From assembly GCF_900100705.1 (NCBI RefSeq), contig NZ_FNCH01000022.1, positions 30,403 through 94,402 on the forward strand: a stretch of 64,000 nucleotides of DNA. Reading direction: 5' to 3'. Source of the stretch: Pedobacter terrae (GTDB taxonomy: Bacteria > Bacteroidota > Bacteroidia > Sphingobacteriales > Sphingobacteriaceae). The translations under genes and the position numbers were made by a program. Positions within the stretch are counted from its first letter, which is position 1; every line of letters begins with the position of its first letter. Below, piece after piece: positions 28,475-39,100 of the stretch. The notes beneath the pieces were generated by a model, which saw only the letters and a list, made by a program, of their open reading frames with translations, made no database searches and was not told the DNA's origin.

Positions 28475-29197
28475 ATGAACTGTATAATAGTAGATGATGA
28501 GCCACTAGCAAGAAAAGCAATCCAAAAACTGGTTAATGAGACAGACAATCTTGAATCTATAGCTTCATTTAACGGAGCAGATACGACAAGAGAATTTCTG
28601 GCAAAAAATGCTGTTGATTTAGTATTTCTTGATATTCAAATGCCAGGAGTGAATGGAATTGAATTTGCCAAAACTATCCCTAAAAAAACTCTAGTGGTGT
28701 TTACTACCGCTTTTCATGAATTTGCTTCTGAGAGTTATGAAGTCGACGCTATTGACTATTTGATTAAACCTGTAAAATTAGAGCGCTTTCAAAAAGCGGT
28801 TGAAAAAGCGCAGACATATTGTAAATTATTTCATACTAATCAAACAAACAGTAATATAGAAAACATAACCGACGATTATATTTTTGTAAGGGCAGATCGC
28901 AGAATGTTCAAAGTATATTTTAGTGATATACTCTATATTGAAGGGTTAAAAGATTATGTTATCATCTATATAGAAAATCAAAAAGTGATTACACTGATGA
29001 ACATTAAAACTATCCATGATTTGCTTCCGAAAAGTTTCTTTGTCAGAGTCAGCAAATCATACATCATCAATGTAAACAAAATAGATTCTGTAGATAACAA
29101 TACTGTATATATTGGAAAAACTGAAATACCGATTGGCAATATCTACAGGGATTTCTTTTTTAATGAATTTGTAACCAAAAAGATTTTGAATAAGTAA
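28475..29197 (+). CDS. LytTR family response regulator
   Basis: 240 aa. Receiver domain with DDEPLARKAI at the start, phospho-acceptor D53 in DLVFLDIQMPGVNG, and the KPVKLERFQKAV end. The LytTR DNA-binding domain spans ~135-235 (DYIFVRADRRMFKVYFSDIL; FVRVSKSYIINVNKID). It is the cognate regulator of the kinase just upstream. The divergent TonB receptor/DUF4249 unit is its most likely target. Confidence 0.95.
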   Translation: MNCIIVDDEPLARKAIQKLVNETDNLESIASFNGADTTREFLAKNAVDLVFLDIQMPGVNGIEFAKTIPKKTLVVFTTAFHEFASESYEVDAIDYLIKPVKLERFQKAVEKAQTYCKLFHTNQTNSNIENITDDYIFVRADRRMFKVYFSDILYIEGLKDYVIIYIENQKVITLMNIKTIHDLLPKSFFVRVSKSYIINVNKIDSVDNNTVYIGKTEIPIGNIYRDFFFNEFVTKKILNK

Positions 29198-29308
29198 CAA
29201 AAAGGGCTCTTCCGCATCTGTCAGAATAAACGTTACAATTCGGAAATCGAAGTCAAAATTTTCTCTGATAATTCTTCCTCTTTCTGAGCATGTCTAAGCA
29301 TTATGTTT

Positions 29309-29372
29309 GCCACGGAAGCACGAAAAACACGGAAAACTTTAATCTTCTCCGTGATTTCTGTGTTTCCGTGGC
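29309..29372. repeat. Nested palindromic interspersed repeat (GCCACGGAAGCAC...GTGTTTCCGTGGC)
   Basis: Outer arms GCCACGGAAGCAC (29309-29321) and GTGTTTCCGTGGC (29360-29372) pair with one mismatch; inner CACGGA/TCCGTG also pair. It lies between the convergent LytTR and TlpA genes and could help to terminate both. Its architecture is the same as that of the repeat at 20446-20501. Confidence 0.6.
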
Positions 29373-29414
29373 TAATTAATTTTTCCACATGTTTTAAAAG
29401 CAATTTCCCTGTAA

Positions 29415-30830
29415 TTAAGATTTGCGCGCCATCTCGACCATTTGTACTATTTCTTCTGCGGCTGCCTCATTTTTCCCCTCAAAGCCAGATACCTCAAACC
29501 GCACTTTACCATTGCCATCGATGATAAATTTCGCAGGTATACCGTCTATTTTAAAGGCATCAGCAGCAGCACTATGCTTAGTAACCGGATCTCTCGGATC
29601 CATATAGAGGTCAAACTTGTAATTGCGTTTATTCAGGAAGTTCTTTGCATCAGCAAGGGGATTTGGATCATTGTCCCAGGTGTGTATGAATAGGAATTTA
29701 ACATTAGGGTCATTGGCATATCTATTTACTGCCATTTGCATCGCAGGAAAGGAGGCCACACAAGGACCACACCAAGTAGCCCAGAAATCAAGAACAATTG
29801 TTTTGCCTTTGAAATCTGCCAGGGAGACTACTTTTCCGTTCACATCTGTTACTGTAAAATTGGGTGCAGCCTTGCTGATCATCAATTTTGAAACCTGCAT
29901 CTTGATCTTGTCAATAAAAACGTTCTTTAAGGCCGTAATATAAGCCTCAATATCCTTACCCGGATATAATGCCGAATATCCTTTTCTAACCTGTTCAATA
30001 TATCTTTGATCGAATTTACCTTCTCTTACTGACTTAGCTAAAATTGGTAAAGCCTCTTCGTACTTGCCGTTCAGACTGGATAGGAAAGCATAATTTTCGA
30101 TCAGTTCCCCATCTTTATTTTTAATACTGTTATAGGCTTCCGTAGTGTATTGATAGGCCTCATCATTTTTACCCGCATTGAAAAGTAACTTACCGTAAAG
30201 GTTGATGTAATCTTCATAGGCTGCTTTCGGATCTATCTTTAGAGGTTCGCTTAAAGCCGTCTTACCTTTCATTTTCTTTGCTTCTTCTAATTCTCCAGTC
30301 GCAAGTTCTAATGCTTTAGTGTTGTTAACTGCGGCCATAAGTTCAATTGCCATTACCAAGGCCCTCACCTTAAATACAGGATCTTTCATCGAATTGATGT
30401 GTTGAAGAACTTTCTTTGCATCTGGAACTTCCGCATATGTGCTGGACAACAAACTCTTCTCCATGTCAAGATTGAGGTTTGGATATTCCTTTATCAAAGA
30501 CTGAAGATGTAGTTCCATTTCTGGAATTCCCTTTAATTTCAAAAATGACGCTATCCTCATCATTCTTGCATTCTCACTTTGCGGGTATTTTTTTTGCAGC
30601 GTTTTAGTCAAGGCTTCTTTTTTAGCTGCATTCTTATCATAGTACTGGATTAGTAACATCAAATCTTTATCTGTACCATTTTCTAAGGCCTTTATCTTTT
30701 GCTGGCGAACCTTCACATTTTTTTCACTTCGTAGTGCCTTTAACTTTGAATCAACCGCCGCTTCTTCTCGTTGTTGTGCCATCATGCTTAAGGAACTAAG
30801 CATCAAAATAGCTAGGATTATTTTTTTCAT
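29415..30830 (-). CDS. TlpA-like thiol-disulfide oxidoreductase with helical N-terminal half (CGPC)
   Basis: 471 aa. Signal peptide MKKIILAILMLSSLSMMAQ. Residues ~25-310 are helical, TPR-like repeats (for example LYGKLLFNAGKNDEAYQYTT; FLSSLNGKYEEALPIL). A thioredoxin/AhpC-TSA domain fills ~318-471 (APNFTVTDVNGKVVSLADF; LDFWATWCGPCVASFPAM, C354/C357; cis-Pro in IDGIPAKFII). It should act in the periplasm or on the surface reducing or shuffling disulfides. It is the last gene of the sigma/FecR Sus locus, 53 bp behind a paralogue, and the only one of the trio with the standard WCGPC site. Confidence 0.9.
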   Translation of the reverse strand: MKKIILAILMLSSLSMMAQQREEAAVDSKLKALRSEKNVKVRQQKIKALENGTDKDLMLLIQYYDKNAAKKEALTKTLQKKYPQSENARMMRIASFLKLKGIPEMELHLQSLIKEYPNLNLDMEKSLLSSTYAEVPDAKKVLQHINSMKDPVFKVRALVMAIELMAAVNNTKALELATGELEEAKKMKGKTALSEPLKIDPKAAYEDYINLYGKLLFNAGKNDEAYQYTTEAYNSIKNKDGELIENYAFLSSLNGKYEEALPILAKSVREGKFDQRYIEQVRKGYSALYPGKDIEAYITALKNVFIDKIKMQVSKLMISKAAPNFTVTDVNGKVVSLADFKGKTIVLDFWATWCGPCVASFPAMQMAVNRYANDPNVKFLFIHTWDNDPNPLADAKNFLNKRNYKFDLYMDPRDPVTKHSAAADAFKIDGIPAKFIIDGNGKVRFEVSGFEGKNEAAAEEIVQMVEMARKS

Positions 30831-30883
30831 TTTATGGTCTGTTATTAAATATTCTCCTTCATTTCAATTCTAGCCAGTCAGCA

Positions 30884-32104
30884 CTACTTACCTGATGAAC
30901 GTGCTTTAGTAAGCTCTACCATCGCTTTCAATTTATAAAACTCCTTATCGTCTGACCCTGCGTAACCTATCCCTGTTTGATTGATATTTCCTTTGGCATC
31001 AATGATAAATTTCTGAGGCGTACCTAGAGCCCCCAAAGCTTTGAAAATGGCTTCATCATTATCAAATAATACATTGAGTTTATAGCCCTTCTTTTCCAGA
31101 TATGGCTTTGCCACATCCGGGCTCTCTCCCTCATTAATCACAAACAGCTGGAAGGGTTCACCTTTGTAAAAATCATTAGCCCGTTCGAATGCAGGAAATG
31201 CCGCAATACAAGGTTTACAAACGGTACTCCAAAAATCAATTACAACTATTTTTCCCTTGTAATCAGACAACTTAACGGCCTTACCGTTCATATCTGTCAA
31301 CGTAACATCGGGTGCAGGTTTAGTGTCTGCAATCCATGCTTTCTCTACCTCCTTTGCAATTTTCTGGTAAGCTTCAGCCTGCAGTGCGGAGATATACTTT
31401 TCCACACCAGAATCATTACCCTTGGCTTTTTGATAAACAGCTTTCAAGGTAACTAGTGTTTTAGGTGTGGAGTTAGCAGTACGCACCGCATTAGATAAGG
31501 TATCTAATGCACGTTGATGATCACCAGCTGCAGATAAGATTGCACCGAGACGATTCAGGTAATTGGCCTTAGTATTTCTGAAATAAGCAAAATTTCTGAA
31601 CGTTGCATCTACGCCAGACTTTTTAATGTTTGCCATGGCGACATCAATATTTCCGAGAATGGCATTAGCCATCGCGTTGACTTCAAGCAAAACGCTGGTT
31701 CGTCCAAACGTATCATCGTGCATTTTCTTTTGTATCTCCCCTAAGATTTGTTTTGAAATTTGCTCCACTACAGCAACATTTTTATTGTCATCCACCCAAT
31801 ACTCCAGCAGATTGCTCAAGTCAAATAACTGGAGTGCGGTAAACTTAGGATTGGTACTTTTATAGAATTTATATTTATCAATATTTCCTTTAATCAGCCA
31901 GTCTACCGCAAGTTGCGCACGATATTCATTGTATTGATTAGGCTTGGCAGGATCAGCTGGACGCTTTGCAATTAAATCGTTATAAAACCGTTCCTCATCC
32001 TCTACTTTTACAATATCATAAAATTCTTTAGCAAGCTGCTGTTGTGTCCGCTGGGCGTAAGCTGAACCCGAAACGAGCAGTAATAATAAAATTAGCTTTT
32101 TCAT
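30884..32104 (-). CDS. TlpA-like oxidoreductase with unusual VCKPC active site
   Basis: 406 aa from the ATG at 32104, where the signal peptide starts (MKKLILLLLLVSGSAYAQ). The N-terminal ~250 residues are helical, followed by a thioredoxin-like domain (PDVTLTDMNGKAVKLSDYKG; VIDFWSTVCKPCIAAFPAF; cis-Pro in LGTPQKFII). The Trp that normally precedes the first active Cys is Val. It is clearly paralogous over its whole length to the gene at 32115-33398 (shared VKVEDxE, VLLEVNAMANAxLGN, KLKAMVE), so a tandem duplication is inferred. Ten bp separate the two genes. Confidence 0.88.
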   Translation of the reverse strand: MKKLILLLLLVSGSAYAQRTQQQLAKEFYDIVKVEDEERFYNDLIAKRPADPAKPNQYNEYRAQLAVDWLIKGNIDKYKFYKSTNPKFTALQLFDLSNLLEYWVDDNKNVAVVEQISKQILGEIQKKMHDDTFGRTSVLLEVNAMANAILGNIDVAMANIKKSGVDATFRNFAYFRNTKANYLNRLGAILSAAGDHQRALDTLSNAVRTANSTPKTLVTLKAVYQKAKGNDSGVEKYISALQAEAYQKIAKEVEKAWIADTKPAPDVTLTDMNGKAVKLSDYKGKIVVIDFWSTVCKPCIAAFPAFERANDFYKGEPFQLFVINEGESPDVAKPYLEKKGYKLNVLFDNDEAIFKALGALGTPQKFIIDAKGNINQTGIGYAGSDDKEFYKLKAMVELTKARSSGK

Positions 32105-32114
32105 TCTGTTTGTA

Positions 32115-33398
32115 TTAACTGTTTGCTTTGATGATTTCAACCATAGCTTTTAATTTGTAATATTCCCGGTCTGTAGAACCGGCATAACTGACACTATAGA
32201 ATCTGATGTTGCCCATCGGGTCAAAAACAATCTTGGTAGGGGTCGCCTGAATGTCGTATGTTTTGTTGGGCTCGTCACGTAAAACGTCTAATGTAATTCC
32301 CCTTTTTGCTATAAAGCTTTTAATTGCTGGCTGTTCTTCATAAAGGTTGACCACAAACAGCTGGAATTCTTCCTTCTTATAATCCGCTACTACCTTTTCA
32401 AATCCGGCAAAAGCTGAAACACAAGGCGTACACCCTGTGGTCCAGAAATCGATTACCATGATCTTACCCTTATAATCAGAGAAGTTTACAGTCTTGCCGT
32501 CCAGGTCGATCAGTGATATGTCTTTAGCATGCTGTTTAGCAGTTAAAATGGGAATCTTTTTTGTATTATCATTTGGATCCAACATTGTTCCCTGAAATGG
32601 TATTTTGCTATCTGCGATGTACAATTTTTCAACTTCCTTATAATACTTTTGGTAGGCCACATCCTGCAGAGACTTGATCAGTTCCTGTAGTCCGTCCTCA
32701 TTTCCATTTACTTTTTTGTAAACTTCTCTCAAAGTAGCTACTAGTTTAGGATTTGAATCAGCATTTCTCACTGCCTCAATAAGTAGATCTAAAGCCTTTT
32801 GTTGCTGACCTGCTGCAGCCAAAACAATAGCATAACGGTTCAGGTAATTGGATTTTGAGTCTTTGAAATACTTTGCGTCTCTCATGCTTTTAATTGTTGA
32901 AGATCGCGTTATATTTTTCATCGCGGTTGTTACATTACCCAATTTCGCATTGGCCATGGCGTTTACTTCCAGCAGAACACGCATCCTGTCTAAAGTTAAT
33001 TCATCATTGGTCTTAACTTTATCCAACCTATCCAAATACTCCCGGGAAACTTGTTCGACAAGATTTAAATTCTTACTATCTTCTACCAAATACTCCAGGG
33101 CATAGGTAAAATCCAGGAGTTCTATGAAAGAAAATTCCGGATGGCTTTTAGTATAATACCGGTATTTTTCTAAATTTCCTTTAGCCAGCCAGCCTACAGC
33201 CAATGAACTCCGGTAGTCATTATATCGCGCAACTTTGGTCTTGTCCTCAGGTTTTTCCCGAAGCATTTCCTGATAGTATTTCTCTTTGTCTTCTACTTTA
33301 ACAAGCAGGTTAAAATCGTCGTAATTGTACTTGTTTTTTTTCGGTTGTTGCGCCCAGGCCGAGCTGGAAATCAACAGGAACAATAGTATTTTTTTCAT
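32115..33398 (-). CDS. TlpA-like oxidoreductase with unusual GCTPC active site
   Basis: 427 aa. Signal peptide MKKILLFLLISSSAWAQ. Helical N-terminal domain (~20-260), then an insertion not present in the paralogue (PNDNTKKIPILTAKQHAKD), then the thioredoxin fold (ISLIDLDGKTVNFSDYKGKI; VIDFWTTGCTPCVSAFAGF; cis-Pro in QATPTKIVF). The Trp before the first Cys is Gly. Paralogue of the next gene downstream. It lies 20 bp after the DUF4369-TlpA gene. Confidence 0.88.
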   Translation of the reverse strand: MKKILLFLLISSSAWAQQPKKNKYNYDDFNLLVKVEDKEKYYQEMLREKPEDKTKVARYNDYRSSLAVGWLAKGNLEKYRYYTKSHPEFSFIELLDFTYALEYLVEDSKNLNLVEQVSREYLDRLDKVKTNDELTLDRMRVLLEVNAMANAKLGNVTTAMKNITRSSTIKSMRDAKYFKDSKSNYLNRYAIVLAAAGQQQKALDLLIEAVRNADSNPKLVATLREVYKKVNGNEDGLQELIKSLQDVAYQKYYKEVEKLYIADSKIPFQGTMLDPNDNTKKIPILTAKQHAKDISLIDLDGKTVNFSDYKGKIMVIDFWTTGCTPCVSAFAGFEKVVADYKKEEFQLFVVNLYEEQPAIKSFIAKRGITLDVLRDEPNKTYDIQATPTKIVFDPMGNIRFYSVSYAGSTDREYYKLKAMVEIIKANS

Positions 33399-33418
33399 GA
33401 TATGTGTTTTATTTATCT

Positions 33419-34504
33419 CTATTTAATCAATTCTGCAAGCGTGTTAAGCAAAGCCTTACCTCTTAAATCTTTGCCAACGATTTTACCCTTAGGATCAACC
33501 AATACATTTGCGGGAATAGAGGAAATGTTATACAGTTGTGTCACTTCGCTTTTGGAGGCTTTGAAGTCACATACCTGCTTCCAGGGAAGTTTGTCCTCGG
33601 CGATCGCTTTTAGCCAGAGGTCTTTTTTCTCATCTAACGACACGCCCAATACCTGGAAATTTTTGCCCTTATATTTTTCATAGGCAGCCAGTACATTCGG
33701 GTTTTCCGCACGGCAAGGCACACACCAGCTGGCCCAGAAGTCTACCAGCACATAACCACCCCTGTAAGAGGCCAGCGATATCGCTTTGCCTTCGGCATCA
33801 TTTAAAGTAAAATCAGGAGCATTCTGGTTGCCGGAAAGGGCAAGTTTCACCTCATCCAATTTTGGTTTCCAGGCCAATACCTTTTCTGTATTTTGCATTC
33901 TTTTGCTCAGTGCATAATACATGGGCTCCACAAGTTTAGGATTTATTGAACTTTGTGTAAACAAGTCCATCAGATCTACACTGACGTAATTATCTGGAAA
34001 ACGTTTCACAATGTCTGAAATCAGTCTTTCGTAAAATTCCATACCGACATCAACTCCTTTTAGCGCTTTACTTCTGGTGATGGACTCATTGCGATAAAAT
34101 TCCCAGACTTTCTGCTCTGTACCGCCGCCGGTATAGGTAGCTATCCCAGCAGTGCCAAACGTGACATTAATATTGCCGTCTAAATAAAATAGCGCCACAT
34201 TTTTCATTCCTCCATCTTCGCCCGACCCGGATCTACGTGCCCTTTCACCCGCCTTACGTGGGATAATTAAATTCAATTCCGCCAATTGTGGTCTTCCGAT
34301 AGTACCGCTGAATTCAAATTTTCCATTTTTAATGTTTGCGGTATCCGCACGGTATTCGCCACCTTTATCATCTGGCGGATATGACATTACCGCACGGGTA
34401 GCCTTGTGCATTGAGGGAATCCTCCCTGTTATCTTATAACTTGTTTGTGCGTAAGCGCCTGTACATAACAGGATGAACGCAACCAACATTTTTAATTTTT
34501 TCAT
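33419..34504 (-). CDS. TlpA disulfide reductase with N-terminal DUF4369 domain (CVPC)
   Basis: 361 aa. Signal peptide MKKLKMLVAFILLCTGAYAQ. A DUF4369-like beta domain comes first (YKITGRIPSMHKATRAVMS; NIKNGKFEFSGTIGRPQLAE), then a helical linker, then a thioredoxin domain at ~225-361 (APDFTLNDAEGKAISLASYR; VDFWASWCVPCRAENPNVLA; cis-Pro in ISSIPANVLVD). Proteins of this build are common beside SusC/D genes in Sphingobacteria. It is preceded by a 195-bp gap after SusD that holds a 7-bp-arm inverted repeat (34645-34678). Confidence 0.93.
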   Translation of the reverse strand: MKKLKMLVAFILLCTGAYAQTSYKITGRIPSMHKATRAVMSYPPDDKGGEYRADTANIKNGKFEFSGTIGRPQLAELNLIIPRKAGERARRSGSGEDGGMKNVALFYLDGNINVTFGTAGIATYTGGGTEQKVWEFYRNESITRSKALKGVDVGMEFYERLISDIVKRFPDNYVSVDLMDLFTQSSINPKLVEPMYYALSKRMQNTEKVLAWKPKLDEVKLALSGNQNAPDFTLNDAEGKAISLASYRGGYVLVDFWASWCVPCRAENPNVLAAYEKYKGKNFQVLGVSLDEKKDLWLKAIAEDKLPWKQVCDFKASKSEVTQLYNISSIPANVLVDPKGKIVGKDLRGKALLNTLAELIK

Positions 34505-34699
34505 GATTTTTTAAAACTATTAGCTTCTATTGTTCTGAGTTAATGAACACTGGAAAGCAAGATTTTTTCCTATTAATGACTTCCGCGGCTGGGTTAAGTT
34601 GAGCAAGGGCCTTCTTCAAATAGTAATGGAACAGACCAAAACTCCGTCTGGTAGCTAAATAAATTTCCCTGCCAGACGAAGTGCTTCTCAAAGTAATTG

Positions 34700-36154
34700 T
34701 TAGTCGTTTTCTACTAATTGCGGATGCTGGGCCAGCAATTTTTTTCCGAATTTTAACACCAGATTTTTAGGAGCAAAAGTTAAGGTCTCAACGGTATTGC
34801 CCTCTGCGTCATAAATTTTATGGGAATAGGAAACTGAATTCCGGTAGGCCTCTACCGGATCAGTAGATAACCTCCGCATATCATACCAGCGCATCCCTTT
34901 CAGCGCGAATTCCCTGATGCGCTCCTGCAAAATAAATATTACAAGATTTTGCTGAGAAGCAGCAATAACTGATGGGACTTCAACTTCATCCTCCGGCATG
35001 CGTTTTCCACGTAGTAATTCAAGATCTGATTTTGCTCCCGCAAGATCATTCATCCGTGCTCTGAGTTCCGCCCTCATGAGGTACATGTCGGGTAGACTTA
35101 CGCCCACCTCTGCTTCAAATCTTGGATATCGTCTCATTCCATCGGGGAACACTACTTCACCAAACAATTCGCGGCTCGAGTATATTTGCAATCTAAAGTC
35201 ATTTACACCATAAAGTGCTCCGGTATGAGGAGTAGTCACAAATGTATTGGCAGAATTAATATTAAAGGAGTTGATACTCACATTGTATATGCTCTCCATA
35301 TCTTCATTAATACTTGCCAATGGCATTAGTTGCGGACCGAAAGCATCAGGTGCTGCTGGCAACCATGTTCCATCAGGACCCAGTGTTTCATTATAGTCAT
35401 ACAGAGCTGGTGTTCTCGTTGCATCGCTCAATGCAGCAAAAGAATTATCAAGATGCACTTTCGCCTGTTCGTACTTGTGCATGTAGAAATATGTCCGTGC
35501 CAGAATAGCTTCCGCAGCGGCTTTTGACATTTTTCCAGTGTGCGCAAACGGCTTGGTCAAATTCGGTATGGCTTCATTAAGATTCTTAATGATAAAGTCA
35601 TAAACTTCCTGAACTGTTGCCCTCTTGTATGAATTTTTTGTCACATCGGCAGCAATAATGATCGGGACGCCCAAATCAGTCTTGGCGGTGGCTTCGTTAT
35701 AGGGTTTTCCAAATTCATTCACAAAAAGCAGATGACAAAGGGCTCTGCCAGCTTTTGCCTCAGCCATAATCTGGAGCTTTTGTCCTTCTGTTCCGCCTTT
35801 AGACTGCGTGACCTCTTCAATGATTTTGTTGAAAACATAATTTTGTGTCAGGTAACCTAACTCGGGCAATTGATCAGGCAGTAATGCAGAGTTGCTATAT
35901 TCGAATAAACGTTGCCTGTAAACATCGGCTCCACTAAAATAATCATTTTGTGCGGCAACTTCGTCGCCGAGAAATGAGATGGCACTTGAAGCGCTGATCC
36001 TGGCCGTGTTAAGCAAAGATTCATAGTCTTTCGTATCCTGCGCAACGATCGCACCTTTGGGCTCCACTTCTAAAAATTCCTTCTTACAGGCGGTTAATAT
36101 TACCGATATCGCAGCAAGAAAAAAGAAAACGTATTGTCTACTAAAATTATACAT
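34700..36154 (-). CDS. RagB/SusD family lipoprotein
   Basis: 484 aa. Signal peptide with lipobox ILTAC (Cys22). SusD features: AEAKAGRALCHLLFVNEFGK, then VPIIIAADVTKNSYKRATVQ, a TPR helix AEAILARTYFYMHKYEQAKV, and IREFALKGMRWYDMRRL near the C-terminus. It is the surface lid for the SusC encoded 19 bp upstream. Confidence 0.94.
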   Translation of the reverse strand: MYNFSRQYVFFFLAAISVILTACKKEFLEVEPKGAIVAQDTKDYESLLNTARISASSAISFLGDEVAAQNDYFSGADVYRQRLFEYSNSALLPDQLPELGYLTQNYVFNKIIEEVTQSKGGTEGQKLQIMAEAKAGRALCHLLFVNEFGKPYNEATAKTDLGVPIIIAADVTKNSYKRATVQEVYDFIIKNLNEAIPNLTKPFAHTGKMSKAAAEAILARTYFYMHKYEQAKVHLDNSFAALSDATRTPALYDYNETLGPDGTWLPAAPDAFGPQLMPLASINEDMESIYNVSINSFNINSANTFVTTPHTGALYGVNDFRLQIYSSRELFGEVVFPDGMRRYPRFEAEVGVSLPDMYLMRAELRARMNDLAGAKSDLELLRGKRMPEDEVEVPSVIAASQQNLVIFILQERIREFALKGMRWYDMRRLSTDPVEAYRNSVSYSHKIYDAEGNTVETLTFAPKNLVLKFGKKLLAQHPQLVEND

Positions 36155-36173
36155 AGTTAAACTTCTTTAAAAT

Positions 36174-39100
36174 CTAAAATGAAACATGTGCACCCAAAGT
36201 AATTGTACCCTGACCTGTGCGTACCGTTCTGCTGGATCCATAAATACTGGCGTTCTGGAATTCCGGATCTATTCCAAATTTATTTGCTTTCCAGAGCATT
36301 AAATTCGACAGCTGCGCACGAAATGTAATTCCCCGCAACTTCAAACTATTAGCTATCTGTTGAGAAAGACGATAGGCAAGTGTGATGTCTCTGACTTTTA
36401 CAAATGAAGCATCAAAAACGTTGGTATTGGCAGCTGTATAGTATTGAAGATTTCTTTCGCTATTATCCCCACTATCAGCAATATAACGTGGTATATCTGT
36501 TGTCTTTTCATCGCCAGGGACTTTCCATCTGTTGGCAAAATCACTGTGCACATTGTTGTATATCGGCTCGCTCCAAAATCCATTTACATCTTTCATCATG
36601 ACATGGCCGAGGTTGTAAACCAGATTGATATCGAGGGACAAACCTTTAAAGTTGAAAGCATTAGAAAGACCCCCAGCCCAAACCGGCTGAGTGGTACCCA
36701 TATATTTTACGTCTGCTACGGTATTGATCTCCGGATCGGTTGTGATCGTGCCATCGGCAAGTCTTATCTGTGGGTTACCTTGGTTATTAAGCCCAACATA
36801 ATCAAACGCAAATTGCGCAAAAGCAGGGTAACCTTCTACATAACGCTGACTGATCATCTCTGTGCCGGTTGTGATATTTCCTAACAGAGAAAGACGTTTC
36901 ACTTTGCTTTTGTTATATCCAAGGGTAAAGCCCGTATTCCAAGAAAAATCCTTAGACACCACATTTACAGATGTCAAACTGACTTCAAATCCTTTATTAT
37001 CAATGGCTCCAAGATTCCCGATTACGGTATTGTAGCCGGAAAATGGACTTACCGGCAAATTGCCTAGTAAATCTGTTGTATTTTTTATATATCCCTCAAC
37101 CGAGCCGATTAATCTTCCTTGAAACAATGCAAAATCAACGCCCGCATTCTTGATTACTGTACTTTCCCAGCTTAGCTTGTCATTGCCAGGCGTACCGATA
37201 AGTAAACCTCTACCGGTAACATAATATGGGCCGGAGGCAGGGTTTAAGATGTCGTAGGAAGCAGCGGTTCCTGGCTGAGGAGCATTTCCTGCGATACCAT
37301 ATGTAGCTCTCAAGTCTAAACGTGACAACCAAGTAATGCGCTTCATAAAGGTTTCCTCACCAAGCAGCCATTTACCCCCAATACTCCAAACAGGCCTGTT
37401 CTGTGCAGACTTGTCCGTACCGAAGAGGTTACTTTGGTCATTTCTCCAGCTTCCGTTCAGGGTGTAGCGGCCGAGAAAACTGTAACTAAGGTTTGCGTAA
37501 TATGAACTCGTTCTGATCACCGGGGATTGCCCTCCGGTAAAATTTTCAGCTAAAAAAGTCGAGGCATTGGTGATCGTATTTTCTTCAAGTCCCTCGTTCA
37601 ACATTTTGTAATCGATCGGCTGGCCCGTTTGCAATTTATCGTCCCAGCCCCTTACTATATTTCGGGTTGATCGCCCAAACTGTGAGGTTGCCTCCTGACC
37701 TCCAAGAACTGTAACTTGGTGTTTGCCCCAGTTTTGATCAAAAACAAGCTGGTTACGAAGGGAGTAATTCTTTTGGTACAGGTTAGTTTCTGTTAGCCTG
37801 CCACCAGAGGAAGGGAGGTAATAAACCGGTGCTTCGCCTGGCAATGCAACGGTAAAGTTCAGCAATTCTCTGCGCACCGCATAGGATCCCGCATCCAGAA
37901 AATTAGTGCTGTTACCAGATAAGATATTATAGCCATAATTACCTTCAAATCTTAGGTTCTTAAGTATCTTTACGGTTCCTCCGCCAACAATCCTGCTATA
38001 TACCTGCTCACTTTTGTTGTATCCCATTTTGCGTTCGTTCAGGGGACTGTACTCCAGGTTGATCCCACTCCGGTTTTGATAATTTAGGCGTCTGACATCG
38101 CTGTATCCGAGACCTTCGTATTGCCCCATATGATTAACTGTAAGCGGATTACCATTTGAATCTTCAAACAATTGGTAGGGTACCAGGTTAGTGCTTAAAT
38201 CAATGTCGTTCAGTGAAGAATTAAGGTTATTACTGATGTCAGTTATTAAAAAAATTGAAACTCTTTTATTAAGCTCAAGATCCTGGCGAAAGTTAAATTT
38301 GTACAAATCATCTTTTTGACCGGGTTGATTTGATCTTGTTCCTGTGTAGCTTGCTGATCCATAAAAGGAATATGCTTTACTGCCTCCGGATGCTGACAGG
38401 GTCTGATTGGTCAGCATGGCGTTACGGTAAAACAAATCTTTGACCTGCGAGCGGTTGTCTATTGAGGCCAGGCTGTCCAGACTTTTACTCTTTTGTGCAG
38501 GAGAAAGCAGGTTATTGTACTGAATGACCTGATGCGGCCTCAGTGCATCCATTATTGAGGCCTGACTAAAGGGATACTTGAGTTTGCTTTCCTCAAATAC
38601 CTCGTTAGCCGCCTGAATAAACTGTTTGCTGTTCAAGCGCTGTAGGTAATCGAGATCAGGTTTACCCTGGAAATTGACAAAGCCGTCATATTCAAATTTC
38701 AACTGTTCTCCGGCTTTACCTTTTTTTGTAGTAATTACTATAACTCCGTTTGCTGCCCGCGTTCCCCATATAGAAGCCGCGGTAGCATCTTTTAAGACAG
38801 TTACATCCTCGACATCCTGCGTATTGATCGCTGAAACGTTATCCTGAGGTAAACCATCAACAACAATTAGAGGTCCGCGGCTCGCTCCGCCCGAAGTTGG
38901 GTTGCCAAAAGAGTCATAAAGGCCAATTGTCGCTAAGCCACGGATCAGAAATGGGTTCTGAGTTGAACTTGGGGCATTATTCACAACTAATCCGGGCACT
39001 AATCCGTCGAGCCTAGAAAGGATGCTAGCGCTTCCTGAGCGATTTTTCATGATGTCAAGATCAGGTTTAGAAAACGAACCCGTACTCCGCTCCCTTGAAA

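Noticed and set aside
29303..29524. Plus-strand frame spanning the palindromic repeat into the TlpA 3' end
   Set aside because: It is built from the repeat and antisense sequence.
34645..34678. Inverted repeat CGTCTGG/CCAGACG between SusD and TlpA as a terminator
   Set aside because: Only 7-bp arms with a 20-nt loop and no U-run; too weak to list as a terminator.
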